Positions 8,378 through 15,239 of a DNA stretch of 21,908 bases are shown one piece after another. The stretch covers positions 1 to 21,908 of the forward strand of contig JADIML010000166.1 of the NCBI GenBank assembly GCA_017694765.1, given 5' to 3'. The notes beneath the pieces are model-generated. The model ran no database searches, had not been told where the DNA came from, and saw only the letters and a program-made list of their open reading frames with translations. Origin of the DNA: Candidatus Scybalomonas excrementavium (GTDB taxonomy: Bacteria; Bacillota; Clostridia; Lachnospirales; Lachnospiraceae). Each line of letters starts with the position of its first letter. The first letter of the stretch is position 1. The position numbers were made by a program, and so were the translations under genes.

Positions 8378-8974
8378 CTAATGTGCAAATAATAAACGCT
8401 GTACCTTATCTGCAAGGTCATCATGTTTGGCATCTAATAATGCTTTAAAGGTGCAGTTTTCTTCTACTCCACCATAGACAAGGATAAACCCTCCATCTAT
8501 TTCTTTTGCTTCTTTTATAAGCGTAAGACTTCCATCTTTACTAGAAGCAATTTCTTCGATTCTTGCCTCAAATCCAGATGGCATTCTATCTAAATCTTTT
8601 TGTGAAAAATAAATCTGACCTGCTTTTGCCAATACAAATTTCTGAAGCATTTTTTCAATCATTACAAAATAAGCAGAATCTTCTAAGGCAAGAAGCTCTT
8701 CATAAGCTGCTTCTATCATTTCTGAAATAATTTCCTGTTTTGCAAGAAGAATGGTTTGACGTTTTTTAAGTAAAGAGGAAGAAGCTACTCTCTCTTCTTG
8801 GCTCTTTCTTCTATTTTCCTGGAGCAATTTGCTCTCTGTTTCCATCTTCTCACACTCTTCTTTTGCCTTTGCTAAAATTACATCAGCCTCTTCTTGCGCT
8901 TTCTTTGTAATGCTCTCTGCTTCACGACTGGCATCGTCAAGAATTTGACTTATTATTTTATCTAATCCAGCCAT
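8378..8974 (-). CDS. ntpE: V-type ATPase subunit E (peripheral stalk)
   Basis: Subunit E pairs with the small coiled-coil subunit (first gene of the operon) to form the peripheral stalk that keeps the head from rotating. The 198 residues split into a long charged N-terminal helix (about 1-100, rich in Lys, Glu and Ala, with AKKAQEE-like heptads) and a globular C-terminal domain ending GGFILVYGGVEENCTFKALLDAKHDDLADKVQRLLF, which is the family signature. The ATG has AAGGAGA 8 bases upstream. It is separated from ntpK by 75 bases that contain a hairpin. Confidence 0.93.
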   Translation of the reverse strand: MAGLDKIISQILDDASREAESITKKAQEEADVILAKAKEECEKMETESKLLQENRRKSQEERVASSSLLKKRQTILLAKQEIISEMIEAAYEELLALEDSAYFVMIEKMLQKFVLAKAGQIYFSQKDLDRMPSGFEARIEEIASSKDGSLTLIKEAKEIDGGFILVYGGVEENCTFKALLDAKHDDLADKVQRLLFAH

Positions 8975-9016
8975 TTCTAATCTCCTTATTTCTTGTTTTT
9001 GACATGAAAAACGATG

Positions 9017-9045
9017 ATAGAAGGCACGCCTAGCGAGCCTTCTAT
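9017..9045 (-). promoter_or_regulatory. Stem-loop just after ntpK
   Basis: Perfect 9-base arms ATAGAAGGC (9017-9025) and GCCTTCTAT (9037-9045) with an 11-base loop, starting 4 bases after the ntpK stop. No T-run follows directly, so it is a weak terminator at best. In operons whose ring subunit is needed in many copies, such hairpins can protect the upstream mRNA 3' end. That role is inferred here. Confidence 0.55.
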
Positions 9046-9049
9046 ATAA

Positions 9050-9526
9050 TTAAAGTGCACTTACCGCTAAGATAGATACTAATAATGCTAAAATTGCATA
9101 CGTTTCTACCATGGCTGGGAATAACATGGCTTTACCAAACTGTTCTGGTTTTTTCGCTACGATTCCAATTGCTGCCACAGAAGTTCTTCCCTGATAACGA
9201 GCAGATACAAGACCTACAATCGCGATTGGTAAACAAGCAGCTAAATATAAACAACCAGTTGCAAAATCCATAGCTTGAACGCCTCCACCTAAGAGACCCA
9301 TTTTAGAAAGGGCAATGAAAGCTACTAATAAACCATAGATACCCTGTGTACCTGGTAATAACTGTAAGATTAATACTTTTGCAAATTTGCTTGGATCTTC
9401 TGTTACAACACCTGCTGCTGCTTGACCAGCAACACCTACACCGTATGCAGAACCCATACCTGATAAAATAACTGCTAATGCAGCTCCTAATAATGCTAAG
9501 AAAATTCCTAAATCATTTAAATTCAT
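9050..9526 (-). CDS. ntpK: V-type ATPase subunit K (membrane rotor ring proteolipid)
   Basis: The 158-residue proteolipid has four predicted membrane helices (two fused hairpins), as in E. hirae NtpK (156 residues), and forms the ion-carrying ring. All five Na+ ligands known from the E. hirae structure are present by alignment: L57, T60 and Q61 in LPGTQ, Q112 in RYQGR, and E141 in AMVETYAIL. Only the second hairpin carries the essential glutamate, as in other four-helix prokaryotic K subunits. A Na+-coupled enzyme is therefore likely. The ATG at 9526 has AAGGAGG 9 bases upstream, inside the end of ntpI, leaving only 4 bases between genes. Confidence 0.97.
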   Translation of the reverse strand: MNLNDLGIFLALLGAALAVILSGMGSAYGVGVAGQAAAGVVTEDPSKFAKVLILQLLPGTQGIYGLLVAFIALSKMGLLGGGVQAMDFATGCLYLAACLPIAIVGLVSARYQGRTSVAAIGIVAKKPEQFGKAMLFPAMVETYAILALLVSILAVSAL

Positions 9527-9530
9527 TTAA

Positions 9531-11549
9531 TTAGTCCTCCTTAAAATCTACATATTTTGTATTGCGACGGAATGGTTCAAACATTTTTCCTCCGCCTTCA
9601 TAAAATTTCCCAAAAAACTCTACATATTGTAGACGACATGTATGCACATAAGCACCTAGTACGTTAATACCTAAGTTGAAAATATGACCACCAATAAAGA
9701 CAATCACAAAGACAATCATACCAAGAACGCTATTGCCAACCATACTTCCCATCTGGTTAATAACGGAAGCAATAACACCTGTTGCAAGACCTAAAGCTAA
9801 AAGTCTTGAATAGGAAAGTACATCAGAAACCCAGCCAGTAATATTGTATAAATCATATGCTCCAAGAGCAATTCTAAGAGCTGGATTTTTACTACTTCTT
9901 CCTGACATAAATAAAATTCCAACAGCACCTATAATCGCTGCACCTTTTGCCAACATATTTACAATTGGTGGGAATACAAAATTCATCTGCGAAATAGAGC
10001 TAAATAGCTCAGTTGGTAATAAAATAAAAATAAGTCCTGTTAATAAGAAATACCATAATACAACATCACAGATAAAGTCGACATATTTCTTATCTTTTAG
10101 CAGCATATACCCTTTCATTGCAAGCCCTAGATACAAATGAATCGTACCAAAGAGCATAGAATAAATTAAAAGTTTCATCGGATCATTAAGTGGAATAAAC
10201 CAAACAGCTGGTATAATTGGAGCTGTTACTTCTTTCCCTAGAAATGTCTTGGCGATAATATCGACAGCATCTCCAAAATATCCACCAAATAAAATACCCC
10301 AAAATAGAGTAGAAAGCCCTGAAAACATAAAGAGTTTAAGGGATTTACGAAGTCCTGAGTCCATTCTTTTAAACTTCTTCAACGCAATAAAACAAGCTAA
10401 TGATACGATAAATCCATAGGCTGCATCTGATAACATAAGTCCAAATAGAAAAACATAACAAATGGACATAACAGAAGTTGGATCCATCTCTCCTTTTGCT
10501 GGAAGCCCAAAAGAAGCCGTAACTCCTTCTGCACTCTCTGCAAATGCATTATTTTTCAAAAGAACAGGTGGTTCTTCATCCTCTGCGATCTCTTCATACT
10601 CAAATGCTAAATCATAACGATTTAATTTGTCTTCCAAAGAAACTGTATCCTTTTCTGGAACATATCCTGTTACTAAAAATGTCTTTTTAGATTGAAGTAG
10701 TTCTCCAAGAACACTATATTTATCAGAACGAATTCGATAATAATCCGCTACTTGTTTGAAATCTTCGCGTCTTCCTTCATACTGTCTAATACTATCTTCT
10801 AGTTGCTTGATTTCTAATTCAAACTCTTCTATCTTCTTTTTCCATACTTCCACTTGGACACTTGGAATTTCTTCCACTAACTGAGACGGTCTAGCAAATC
10901 CATACGAGCGAAGTGCATCTTCTAACTCTCCTGCTTGCTCCTTTAGGCATACTGCTACCATACAGGTTTGATCTTTATCTGCACCTAGTATTTCCACATC
11001 AAATGCCTCTAATTCTTTGGCTTTATTAGCGACTGCCTCATATATTTGATCCAGTGTTACAGTTCCTTGAATTGTTCCAATCATTACAGAACTTCTCTTT
11101 GTTCCACGACAATTCATTGGAATATCAAGGGCAAGCCATGGTGTTAGACTTTCAATTTGAGACTCTAGTTTGATAACATTGGCTTTTCGTTCTGAAATAT
11201 TCTTCTCAAAATCTAAAATCTGTTTTCCAACTTTTAGAATGTCTTCACATTCTGTCTCCATTCGTCTAAACTCTTCTGCTGCTTTTATATCCTTTCCTTC
11301 TAATGCTGCAAACATAGATGTCTTTTCTGGAGCATAACGGTGCAGTACTTCCAATGCCTGTTCCATAGTTAGCACATTTCTCTCAAATACTTGTCGGTAA
11401 GAAAGTGTATCCATCTTTTGAAAAACACTATCTTCATCTGCTGTTTTTGTAAGTTCCATGACACCAGCTGACTGAAGTGTTTCTATAATAGACTTTCTAT
11501 CTTTTCTAAGCCCACAAATATTAATTTTTCGCATTTGCAATACTGCCAT
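9531..11549 (-). CDS. ntpI: V-type ATPase subunit I/a (membrane stator)
   Basis: The stator that forms the ion half-channels. About residues 1-345 are a cytosolic arm with coiled coil; about 350-672 hold roughly eight membrane helices. The two conserved arginines facing the K ring are visible: R582 in YSRLLALGLATG and R639 in CRLQYVEFFGKFYEGGG, matching R573 and R629 of E. hirae NtpI. A GTG at 11555 would add two residues, but AAGGAGGG (11558-11565) is correctly spaced only for the ATG at 11549, giving 672 residues. The 73-base gap upstream contains an AT-rich 8-base inverted repeat (11585-11592 with 11603-11610) of unknown meaning. Confidence 0.96.
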   Translation of the reverse strand: MAVLQMRKINICGLRKDRKSIIETLQSAGVMELTKTADEDSVFQKMDTLSYRQVFERNVLTMEQALEVLHRYAPEKTSMFAALEGKDIKAAEEFRRMETECEDILKVGKQILDFEKNISERKANVIKLESQIESLTPWLALDIPMNCRGTKRSSVMIGTIQGTVTLDQIYEAVANKAKELEAFDVEILGADKDQTCMVAVCLKEQAGELEDALRSYGFARPSQLVEEIPSVQVEVWKKKIEEFELEIKQLEDSIRQYEGRREDFKQVADYYRIRSDKYSVLGELLQSKKTFLVTGYVPEKDTVSLEDKLNRYDLAFEYEEIAEDEEPPVLLKNNAFAESAEGVTASFGLPAKGEMDPTSVMSICYVFLFGLMLSDAAYGFIVSLACFIALKKFKRMDSGLRKSLKLFMFSGLSTLFWGILFGGYFGDAVDIIAKTFLGKEVTAPIIPAVWFIPLNDPMKLLIYSMLFGTIHLYLGLAMKGYMLLKDKKYVDFICDVVLWYFLLTGLIFILLPTELFSSISQMNFVFPPIVNMLAKGAAIIGAVGILFMSGRSSKNPALRIALGAYDLYNITGWVSDVLSYSRLLALGLATGVIASVINQMGSMVGNSVLGMIVFVIVFIGGHIFNLGINVLGAYVHTCRLQYVEFFGKFYEGGGKMFEPFRRNTKYVDFKED

Positions 11550-11622
11550 CTTCACATCCCTCCTTCTTTTTTATTCTTTTCATGATAAAATGCTTAAAAA
11601 TACATTTTATACATCCTTAGTT

Positions 11623-11931
11623 CTAAATCAATTCTTCAATAATAGCAGCTACTACTTCGCTTGTTTTTTCCTTAGCATTCTGTTTCAAGCTATTGGCTTC
11701 CTTTTTCGCATCTTGTATGATTTTTTCTAATTCCTTATCACTTTTTTCAACAGTAGCTTGCTCTGCTATTCTCTCTTTTTCCTTCAATACTTGCTTCATC
11801 TCTAATTTCAATTCTCTTGCTTGTGTCTTTGCATTGTCCACCAAAACTACGGCTTTTTCAGAAGCATCCTTTATCATTTGCTCTGCTTTTTGTTCTGCTT
11901 CTTTTACTGCTTGAATTGTCTGCTGAATCAC
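11623..11931 (-). CDS. ntpF: V-type ATPase peripheral-stalk coiled-coil subunit (NtpF, G/H-type)
   Basis: The first gene of the ATPase operon. The product is about 102 residues, almost entirely charged heptad coiled coil (KEAEQKAEQMIKDASEKA, then a Lys/Glu-rich second half) with no membrane segment. Size, sequence style and position directly before ntpI match E. hirae NtpF, the G subunit that pairs with subunit E. The start is uncertain: GTG codons occur at 11943, 11940 and 11931. The ribosome site AAGGTGG (11940-11946) overlaps the first two and stands 8 bases from the third, so 11931 is preferred. Sequence identity in such coiled coils is weak, so the call relies heavily on context. Confidence 0.85.
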   Translation of the reverse strand: MIQQTIQAVKEAEQKAEQMIKDASEKAVVLVDNAKTQARELKLEMKQVLKEKERIAEQATVEKSDKELEKIIQDAKKEANSLKQNAKEKTSEVVAAIIEELI

Positions 11932-12227
11932 ATTTCTCACCACCTTATTTTATATATCAACCGATATATTTTTTATAAAATATCTGCCTTTGTTCTTCTT
12001 AGTATCCCTCTTTCAAAATGAATCATTCAATCATTTTATCGAAAAAGCAAATACAAATATCCCTCCTTACTTTTTATTGTGAAGCTAAGTAAAACTCATA
12101 TAATTAGAAAATATTTCCATTTCCATTGTGACAAAAAAGAGACTATCACAAAGTTCTTGCATTCTAAAATTATATTTTCCTTTTAAACGCAATATCCCTA
12201 TCTTGACAGCCTCCACCTATAATGTCC
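11932..12227 (-). promoter_or_regulatory. 5' region of the ATPase operon
   Basis: A 296-base AT-rich region between the phosphatase-like gene and the ATPase operon, both on the minus strand. A weak candidate promoter is TTGAAT (12030-12025), 18 bases, GATACT (12006-12001). An inverted repeat with 7-base arms AAAATGA/TCATTTT (12015-12037) overlaps its -35 and spacer. A perfect 7-base hairpin ATATATC-GGTT-GATATAT on the minus strand (11969-11952) lies in the leader just before the ribosome site. Near 12136-12161, TTGTGA/TCACAA arms around a T-run may be a weak terminator for the upstream gene. Confidence 0.3.
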
Positions 12228-12695
12228 TTATTCATTTTGTTCACAAATCGTATCTACAATTTTTTCTATGAGTCGTGCTAACTCCCTACAACAATACTCA
12301 TAGTCTATCAGATCTTTACCATATGGGTCAAGTACTTCTCCTTGTTCTCTTCCAAGTTCTTTTACCGTATAGATATCTTTTGTATATTGATATTCCTGAA
12401 TGATCTTTTCTTTCTGTTCTTGTGTCATTGTTAAAATTAAATCTGCCTGTTCAATATCTTCTTCTATTAAAGCACTTGCTTGATATTCTTCATCTACAGG
12501 TATTTCATTATTATTCATAACAAGAACAGCCTTTGGATTAATTGGCTCTGGAAATAAAACAATCATCCCTCTTGAAGTAACTTGAATATCCTTAATTCCT
12601 CGCTTATAAAGCTCCTTTTTCATAAGTCCTTCCGCCATATAGCCTCTTGCTGTATTAGTCGTCGAGACAAAAAGAATTCGTTTCCATTGTTTCAT
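12228..12695 (-). CDS. Low-molecular-weight phosphatase family protein (YwlE-like) lacking the catalytic cysteine
   Basis: A 155-residue protein of the LMW protein-tyrosine/arginine phosphatase fold. The phosphate loop, normally V-C-x-G-N-x-C-R-S, reads V10-S11-T12-T13-N14-T15-A16-R17-G18: the nucleophilic Cys is Ser, the Gly is Thr, the second Cys is Ala. R17 and N14 remain, as does the general acid D123 in LDPYG. T15 aligns with the threonine that gives Bacillus YwlE its phosphoarginine specificity. The gene lies 11 bases after sua5; in Bacillus, ywlC (sua5) and ywlE are also near each other. The ribosome site AAGGGGGA fits the ATG at 12695. A working phosphatase is unlikely by the normal cysteine mechanism; a phospho-residue-binding or structural role is inferred. 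The open, full-length frame argues against simple decay. Confidence 0.85.
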   Translation of the reverse strand: MKQWKRILFVSTTNTARGYMAEGLMKKELYKRGIKDIQVTSRGMIVLFPEPINPKAVLVMNNNEIPVDEEYQASALIEEDIEQADLILTMTQEQKEKIIQEYQYTKDIYTVKELGREQGEVLDPYGKDLIDYEYCCRELARLIEKIVDTICEQNE

Positions 12696-12706
12696 AGAAT
12701 TCCCCC

Positions 12707-13768
12707 TTATACTTCTATCATATCATAGCCAGCTGCTTTAAGCAATCGATTCATAATCGCATCACCAAATTCATCTACCCCAAAACTTTCTGAATAAATA
12801 TAATTGACTCCTTCATCATCAAACTCTCTAAGAACCCGATAAAGTCCTGATGAGATGCTTACTTCATCAAGCCTAGAACCTATAGATTTTATGACACCAT
12901 CTGTATAACATTTCATAGACTCATCTGTTGCGATGACACCGACTACAAAACCTTCTTTTTTCTTGTCTTCTACTAGTTGCTTAATTGTTTCTATTACCTT
13001 ATCTATATTTTGCCCATCGATAATTGTCAATTTTCCTTTCGGTGCATAATGTCTATACTTCATACCTGGGGCTTTTGGTTGTACTCCATTCATTCCCTCT
13101 TTCCTTAAAATAGCCTGATCAATTTGTACTTCTTTATGAAGTACCTCTTCTAACATTTGTTTTGTTACATAACCCGGTCGTAAAATCGTTGGCACTTCAC
13201 CAGTTAAATCAACAATCGTTGATTCAATTCCAATACCAACTTCTCCACCATCTATAATCATATCGATTTTACCATTCAAATCTTGCATAACATGCTGTGC
13301 CTTTGTTGGACTTGGTCTTCCAGATGTATTCGCACTTGGAGCTGCAATAGCAACACCTGCCATACGAATTAATTCTCTTGCAACCTTATGACTTGGCATA
13401 CGAATGGCTACCGTATCAAGTCCACCAGTCGTTTCATAAGGAACACATTCCTTTTTCTTTAATATAATAGTCAATGGACCTGGCCAAAATGCTTCCATAA
13501 CTTTTCTATCATCATCACTAATGTTAGTCGCCAATTGATCCACTTCTTCCAAATCTGCTATATGAAGAATCAATGGATTATCACTTGGTCTTCCTTTTGC
13601 TATATAAATCTTATTAGCAGCCTCACGATTTAATCCATTGGCGCCTAATCCATATACAGTTTCTGTTGGAAATGCTACTAACCCACCATTTCTTAAAATA
13701 TTGGCGGCTTCCTTCAAATTTTTTTGGTTTTCTTCTAATTCATCTAACTTTATCAACTTGGTTTTCAT
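12707..13768 (-). CDS. sua5: L-threonylcarbamoyladenylate synthase (Sua5/YwlC type)
   Basis: Makes threonylcarbamoyl-AMP from threonine, bicarbonate and ATP, the first step of the universal t6A37 tRNA modification. The 353-residue protein has the N-terminal YrdC domain (about 20-210: GGLVAFPTETVYGLGANGL, KGRPSDNPLILHI, SANTSGRPSPT, IESTIVDL...ILRPG) joined to the smaller C-terminal Sua5 domain (about 235-353, with PGMKYRHYAPKG at the linker). This two-domain length matches YwlC. The frame is open 26 codons further up, but the ATG at 13768 has TGAGGT 8 bases upstream and gives the usual start. Transcription is probably from the promoter at 13860-13888. It is co-directional with the phosphatase-like gene 11 bases downstream. 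Confidence 0.96.
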   Translation of the reverse strand: MKTKLIKLDELEENQKNLKEAANILRNGGLVAFPTETVYGLGANGLNREAANKIYIAKGRPSDNPLILHIADLEEVDQLATNISDDDRKVMEAFWPGPLTIILKKKECVPYETTGGLDTVAIRMPSHKVARELIRMAGVAIAAPSANTSGRPSPTKAQHVMQDLNGKIDMIIDGGEVGIGIESTIVDLTGEVPTILRPGYVTKQMLEEVLHKEVQIDQAILRKEGMNGVQPKAPGMKYRHYAPKGKLTIIDGQNIDKVIETIKQLVEDKKKEGFVVGVIATDESMKCYTDGVIKSIGSRLDEVSISSGLYRVLREFDDEGVNYIYSESFGVDEFGDAIMNRLLKAAGYDMIEV

Positions 13769-13859
13769 AAGAATTACCTCATCTATCTTCTCACTACAAC
13801 GTTTGCATATTAAGAAAATTTTCATACTTTTTCTTTTTTTGCACAAAACTATAACTCTT

Positions 13860-13888
13860 ATTATAACATCGATTTACAAAAAATCCAA
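13860..13888 (-). promoter_or_regulatory. Sigma-A-type promoter of sua5
   Basis: On the minus strand, -35 TTGGAT (13888-13883), a 17-base spacer and -10 TATAAT (13865-13860), about 90 bases before the sua5 start. The -10 and the spacing are consensus. Confidence 0.7.
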
Positions 13889-13950
13889 CTATAACGAAGG
13901 AATACTATTTATTTTCCATATCGTTGGAATATATTCTTCCCTTTTTTCCA

Positions 13951-13956
13951 TATAAT
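13951..13956 (+). promoter_or_regulatory. Candidate -10 element of cwlD
   Basis: TATAAT 35 bases before the cwlD start. The nearest TTGGAA is 21 bases upstream, which is long, so the -35 is unclear and an alternative sigma factor is possible. The related 14-mers ATAACGAAGGAATA (13891-13904) and ATATCGTTGGAATA (13918-13931) lie upstream as a direct repeat in this divergent region. Confidence 0.35.
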
Positions 13957-13990
13957 AAATCAATATTAATTTTCATCTATTGGAGATACT

Positions 13991-14695
13991 ATGCTACATA
14001 AATATTATTCTCGTTTTCTTCCAATCTCACTCTTACTTTGCCTTCTCTTACTCCTCATTCCAGCTATTTCTCATAATATATCCTCTTTTTTACAAACCTC
14101 TTCTCTTTCATCTCGCTATACTGTATTAATTGATGCTGGGCATGGTGGTTTTGATCCAGGCAAAGTAGGAATTGATGGCTCTTTAGAAAAAGATATTAAC
14201 CTTTCCATCTCTCTCAAACTAAAAAATCTACTGGAACAAAATGATATAAAAGTTCTTATGACCCGTACAACGGATACTGCCTTATCTTTAGAATCTGATG
14301 CTAATAAAAAGAAAGCTGATATGCAAAGAAGAAGAGAACAAATACGAGAAAGTAATGCCGATCTCGTTATTAGTGTCCACCAAAATAGCTTTTCTTCCGA
14401 AACTTCAAAAGGCGCTCAAGTTTTCTATTATAGCCACTCAAAAGAAAGTGAACAACTCGCCTCTCTATTACAGCTTCAACTTGTCAAAACCTTAGATCCT
14501 ACCAACCATCGCCTTCAAAAGCCCAATGACACCTATTATCTTTTAAAAACCAACGTCTGTCCTATGGTTATCGTGGAATGTGGTTTTCTAAGTAATTATG
14601 AGGAGGCTACAAAATTAAATTCGGATGAATATCAAGAACAAGTCGCTTGGGCAATCCATCTTGGTGTTTTATCTTATCTCAATACAAATTCATAG
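13991..14695 (+). CDS. cwlD: N-acetylmuramoyl-L-alanine amidase, CwlD-like
   Basis: A zinc-dependent Amidase_3 enzyme that removes the peptide stem from muramic acid. CwlD makes the substrate for muramic-delta-lactam in the spore cortex. The 234 residues start with a signal-anchor-like helix (10-26, Leu-rich). The catalytic domain follows: zinc ligands H51 (DAGHGGFDPG), E66 (SLEKDIN) and H130 (SVHQNSF), and catalytic E196 (VIVECGFLSN). There is no added wall-binding domain, and the length matches CwlD (237 in Bacillus). GGAGA before the ATG at 13991 is the ribosome site. It is transcribed away from sua5. A general amidase is possible, but size and anchor favour CwlD and thus a spore-former. 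Confidence 0.9.
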   Translation: MLHKYYSRFLPISLLLCLLLLLIPAISHNISSFLQTSSLSSRYTVLIDAGHGGFDPGKVGIDGSLEKDINLSISLKLKNLLEQNDIKVLMTRTTDTALSLESDANKKKADMQRRREQIRESNADLVISVHQNSFSSETSKGAQVFYYSHSKESEQLASLLQLQLVKTLDPTNHRLQKPNDTYYLLKTNVCPMVIVECGFLSNYEEATKLNSDEYQEQVAWAIHLGVLSYLNTNS

Positions 14696-14715
14696 GGCTC
14701 TTTTCTACTTTCCAT

Positions 14716-14797
14716 TACTTCTAGTAAGATACACTTAGTTAGTCTGCCTATTTGTAGTTTGCCTAGCAATATTTTTTCCTTACTACGACTTGTGCAT
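14716..14797. repeat. Diverged dispersed intergenic repeat, copy 3
   Basis: Shares TACTTCTAGTAAG...CTTA (14716-14737) with 1941-1961, and CAATATTTTTTC...ACTTGTGCAT (14767-14797) with 3042-3071. It is bracketed by TAGTAAG (14722-14728) and CTTACTA (14779-14785), which can pair, giving a foldable unit like small palindromic intergenic repeats. It lies directly before a terminator, as do the other two copies. Confidence 0.45.
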
Positions 14798-14817
14798 CCT
14801 TCATTCTTACATAATGG

Positions 14818-14858
14818 AAAAAAAAGCTGTTACAACCTTTAAATGCTGTAACAGCTTT
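14818..14858 (-). terminator. Strong terminator hairpin downstream of cwlD, best oriented for the minus strand
   Basis: Perfect 12-base arms AAAGCTGTTACA (14823-14834) and TGTAACAGCTTT (14847-14858) with a 12-base loop. On the minus strand the stem ends in a run of eight T; on the plus strand only three T follow. It may end cwlD transcripts weakly, but its polarity implies a minus-strand transcript arriving from the right. Confidence 0.75.
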
Positions 14859-14973
14859 ATGCGCTTGAAATCTGTTATAAAATTATATTGTAATATTATG
14901 TATGTTATAGAAAACCAAATCTAGTTCCAAAATAGAACTAACTATCTCTTTTTATTACTTTTCCTATTCCCCC

Positions 14974-15099
14974 TTAAAAAGATTCTAAATACCTTTTAAC
15001 TATGTCCGTATCATCATGGCTTTGTGATATACAATACATTCTGACATTACTTTGTAACCCCGAGCTTACCCAACATGCTACCCCCTTTCTTTTGGAAAT
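14974..15099 (-). other. Unassigned 41-codon open frame inside the putative transcript
   Basis: An open frame between TAG (15102-15100) and TAA (14976-14974). The first ATG, at 15039, gives MYCISQSHDDTDIVKRYLESF (21 residues) and has no good ribosome site. Read without a start, the frame contains GVACWVSSGLQSNVRMYC before that. The amphipathic, acidic-to-basic ending resembles a protein C-terminus, so this may be the remnant of a deleted gene that kept its terminator, or chance. No function is assigned. Confidence 0.25.
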
Positions 15100-15115
15100 C
15101 TAAGCTCTTGATTCT

Positions 15116-15144
15116 AGAATATCACTATTTTACATTATTTTCAA
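15116..15144 (-). promoter_or_regulatory. Candidate promoter of the minus-strand transcript, overlapped by a palindrome
   Basis: -35 TTGAAA and -10 TATTCT with 17-base spacing. The perfect palindrome ATTCTAGAAT (15111-15120) covers the -10 and the expected start region, a typical operator position. Confidence 0.35.
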
Positions 15145-15185
15145 TGTTTTTTTAATTTTTTTATAAAATATTTTTTGTTTACGAC

Positions 15186-15214
15186 TTTACAGCTTCACTA
15201 TTACCGTATATACT
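15186..15214 (+). promoter_or_regulatory. Promoter of mecA
   Basis: -35 TTTACA (15186-15191), 17-base spacer, -10 TATACT (15209-15214): five of six consensus bases in each box. Predicted start near 15221, leaving a leader of about 135 bases. A weaker second candidate is TTGCAT (15299-15304), 17 bases, TAAATT (15322-15327). Confidence 0.65.
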
Positions 15215-15239
15215 GAATATATACTGAATATATACTAGG
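15207..15239 (+). repeat. Three tandem 11-base repeats over the mecA -10 region
   Basis: The unit TATATACTGAA occurs at 15207-15217 and 15218-15228; the third copy (15229-15239) ends AGG instead of GAA. Each copy contains TATACT. One copy per helical turn places identical sequence on the same face of the DNA. Confidence 0.9.

Larger units (their letters stand above)
14818..15109 (-). ncRNA. Putative short minus-strand transcript (small RNA or small-protein mRNA)
   Basis: A transcript of about 290 bases is predicted from a promoter-like sequence (-35 TTGAAA at 15144-15139, 17 bases, -10 TATTCT at 15121-15116) to the minus-oriented terminator at 14858-14818. The leader can form a stem GAGCTTA (15107-15101) with TAAGCTC (15068-15062), enclosing AAAGGGGG and an ATG that opens a 9-codon frame (MLGKLGVTK). 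Further down, TAGTTC/GAACTA (14940-14922) is another hairpin. I do not recognise a known RNA family: it lacks the hallmark sequences of tmRNA, RNase P, SRP RNA, T-box or c-di-GMP riboswitches. A bare gene remnant is an alternative. Confidence 0.3.

Noticed and set aside
11944..12060. 17-codon leader-peptide-like frame upstream of the ATPase operon
   Set aside because: Its ATG has no clear ribosome site, and short frames are expected by chance in this AT-rich leader.
15003..15104. 33-codon plus-strand frame in the cwlD-mecA gap
   Set aside because: No ribosome site or promoter; overlaps the better-supported minus-strand signals.
14860..15110. Known structured RNAs (tmRNA, SRP RNA, RNase P, T-box, c-di-GMP or SAM riboswitch)
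   Set aside because: None of the hallmark conserved sequences of these families could be found on either strand.
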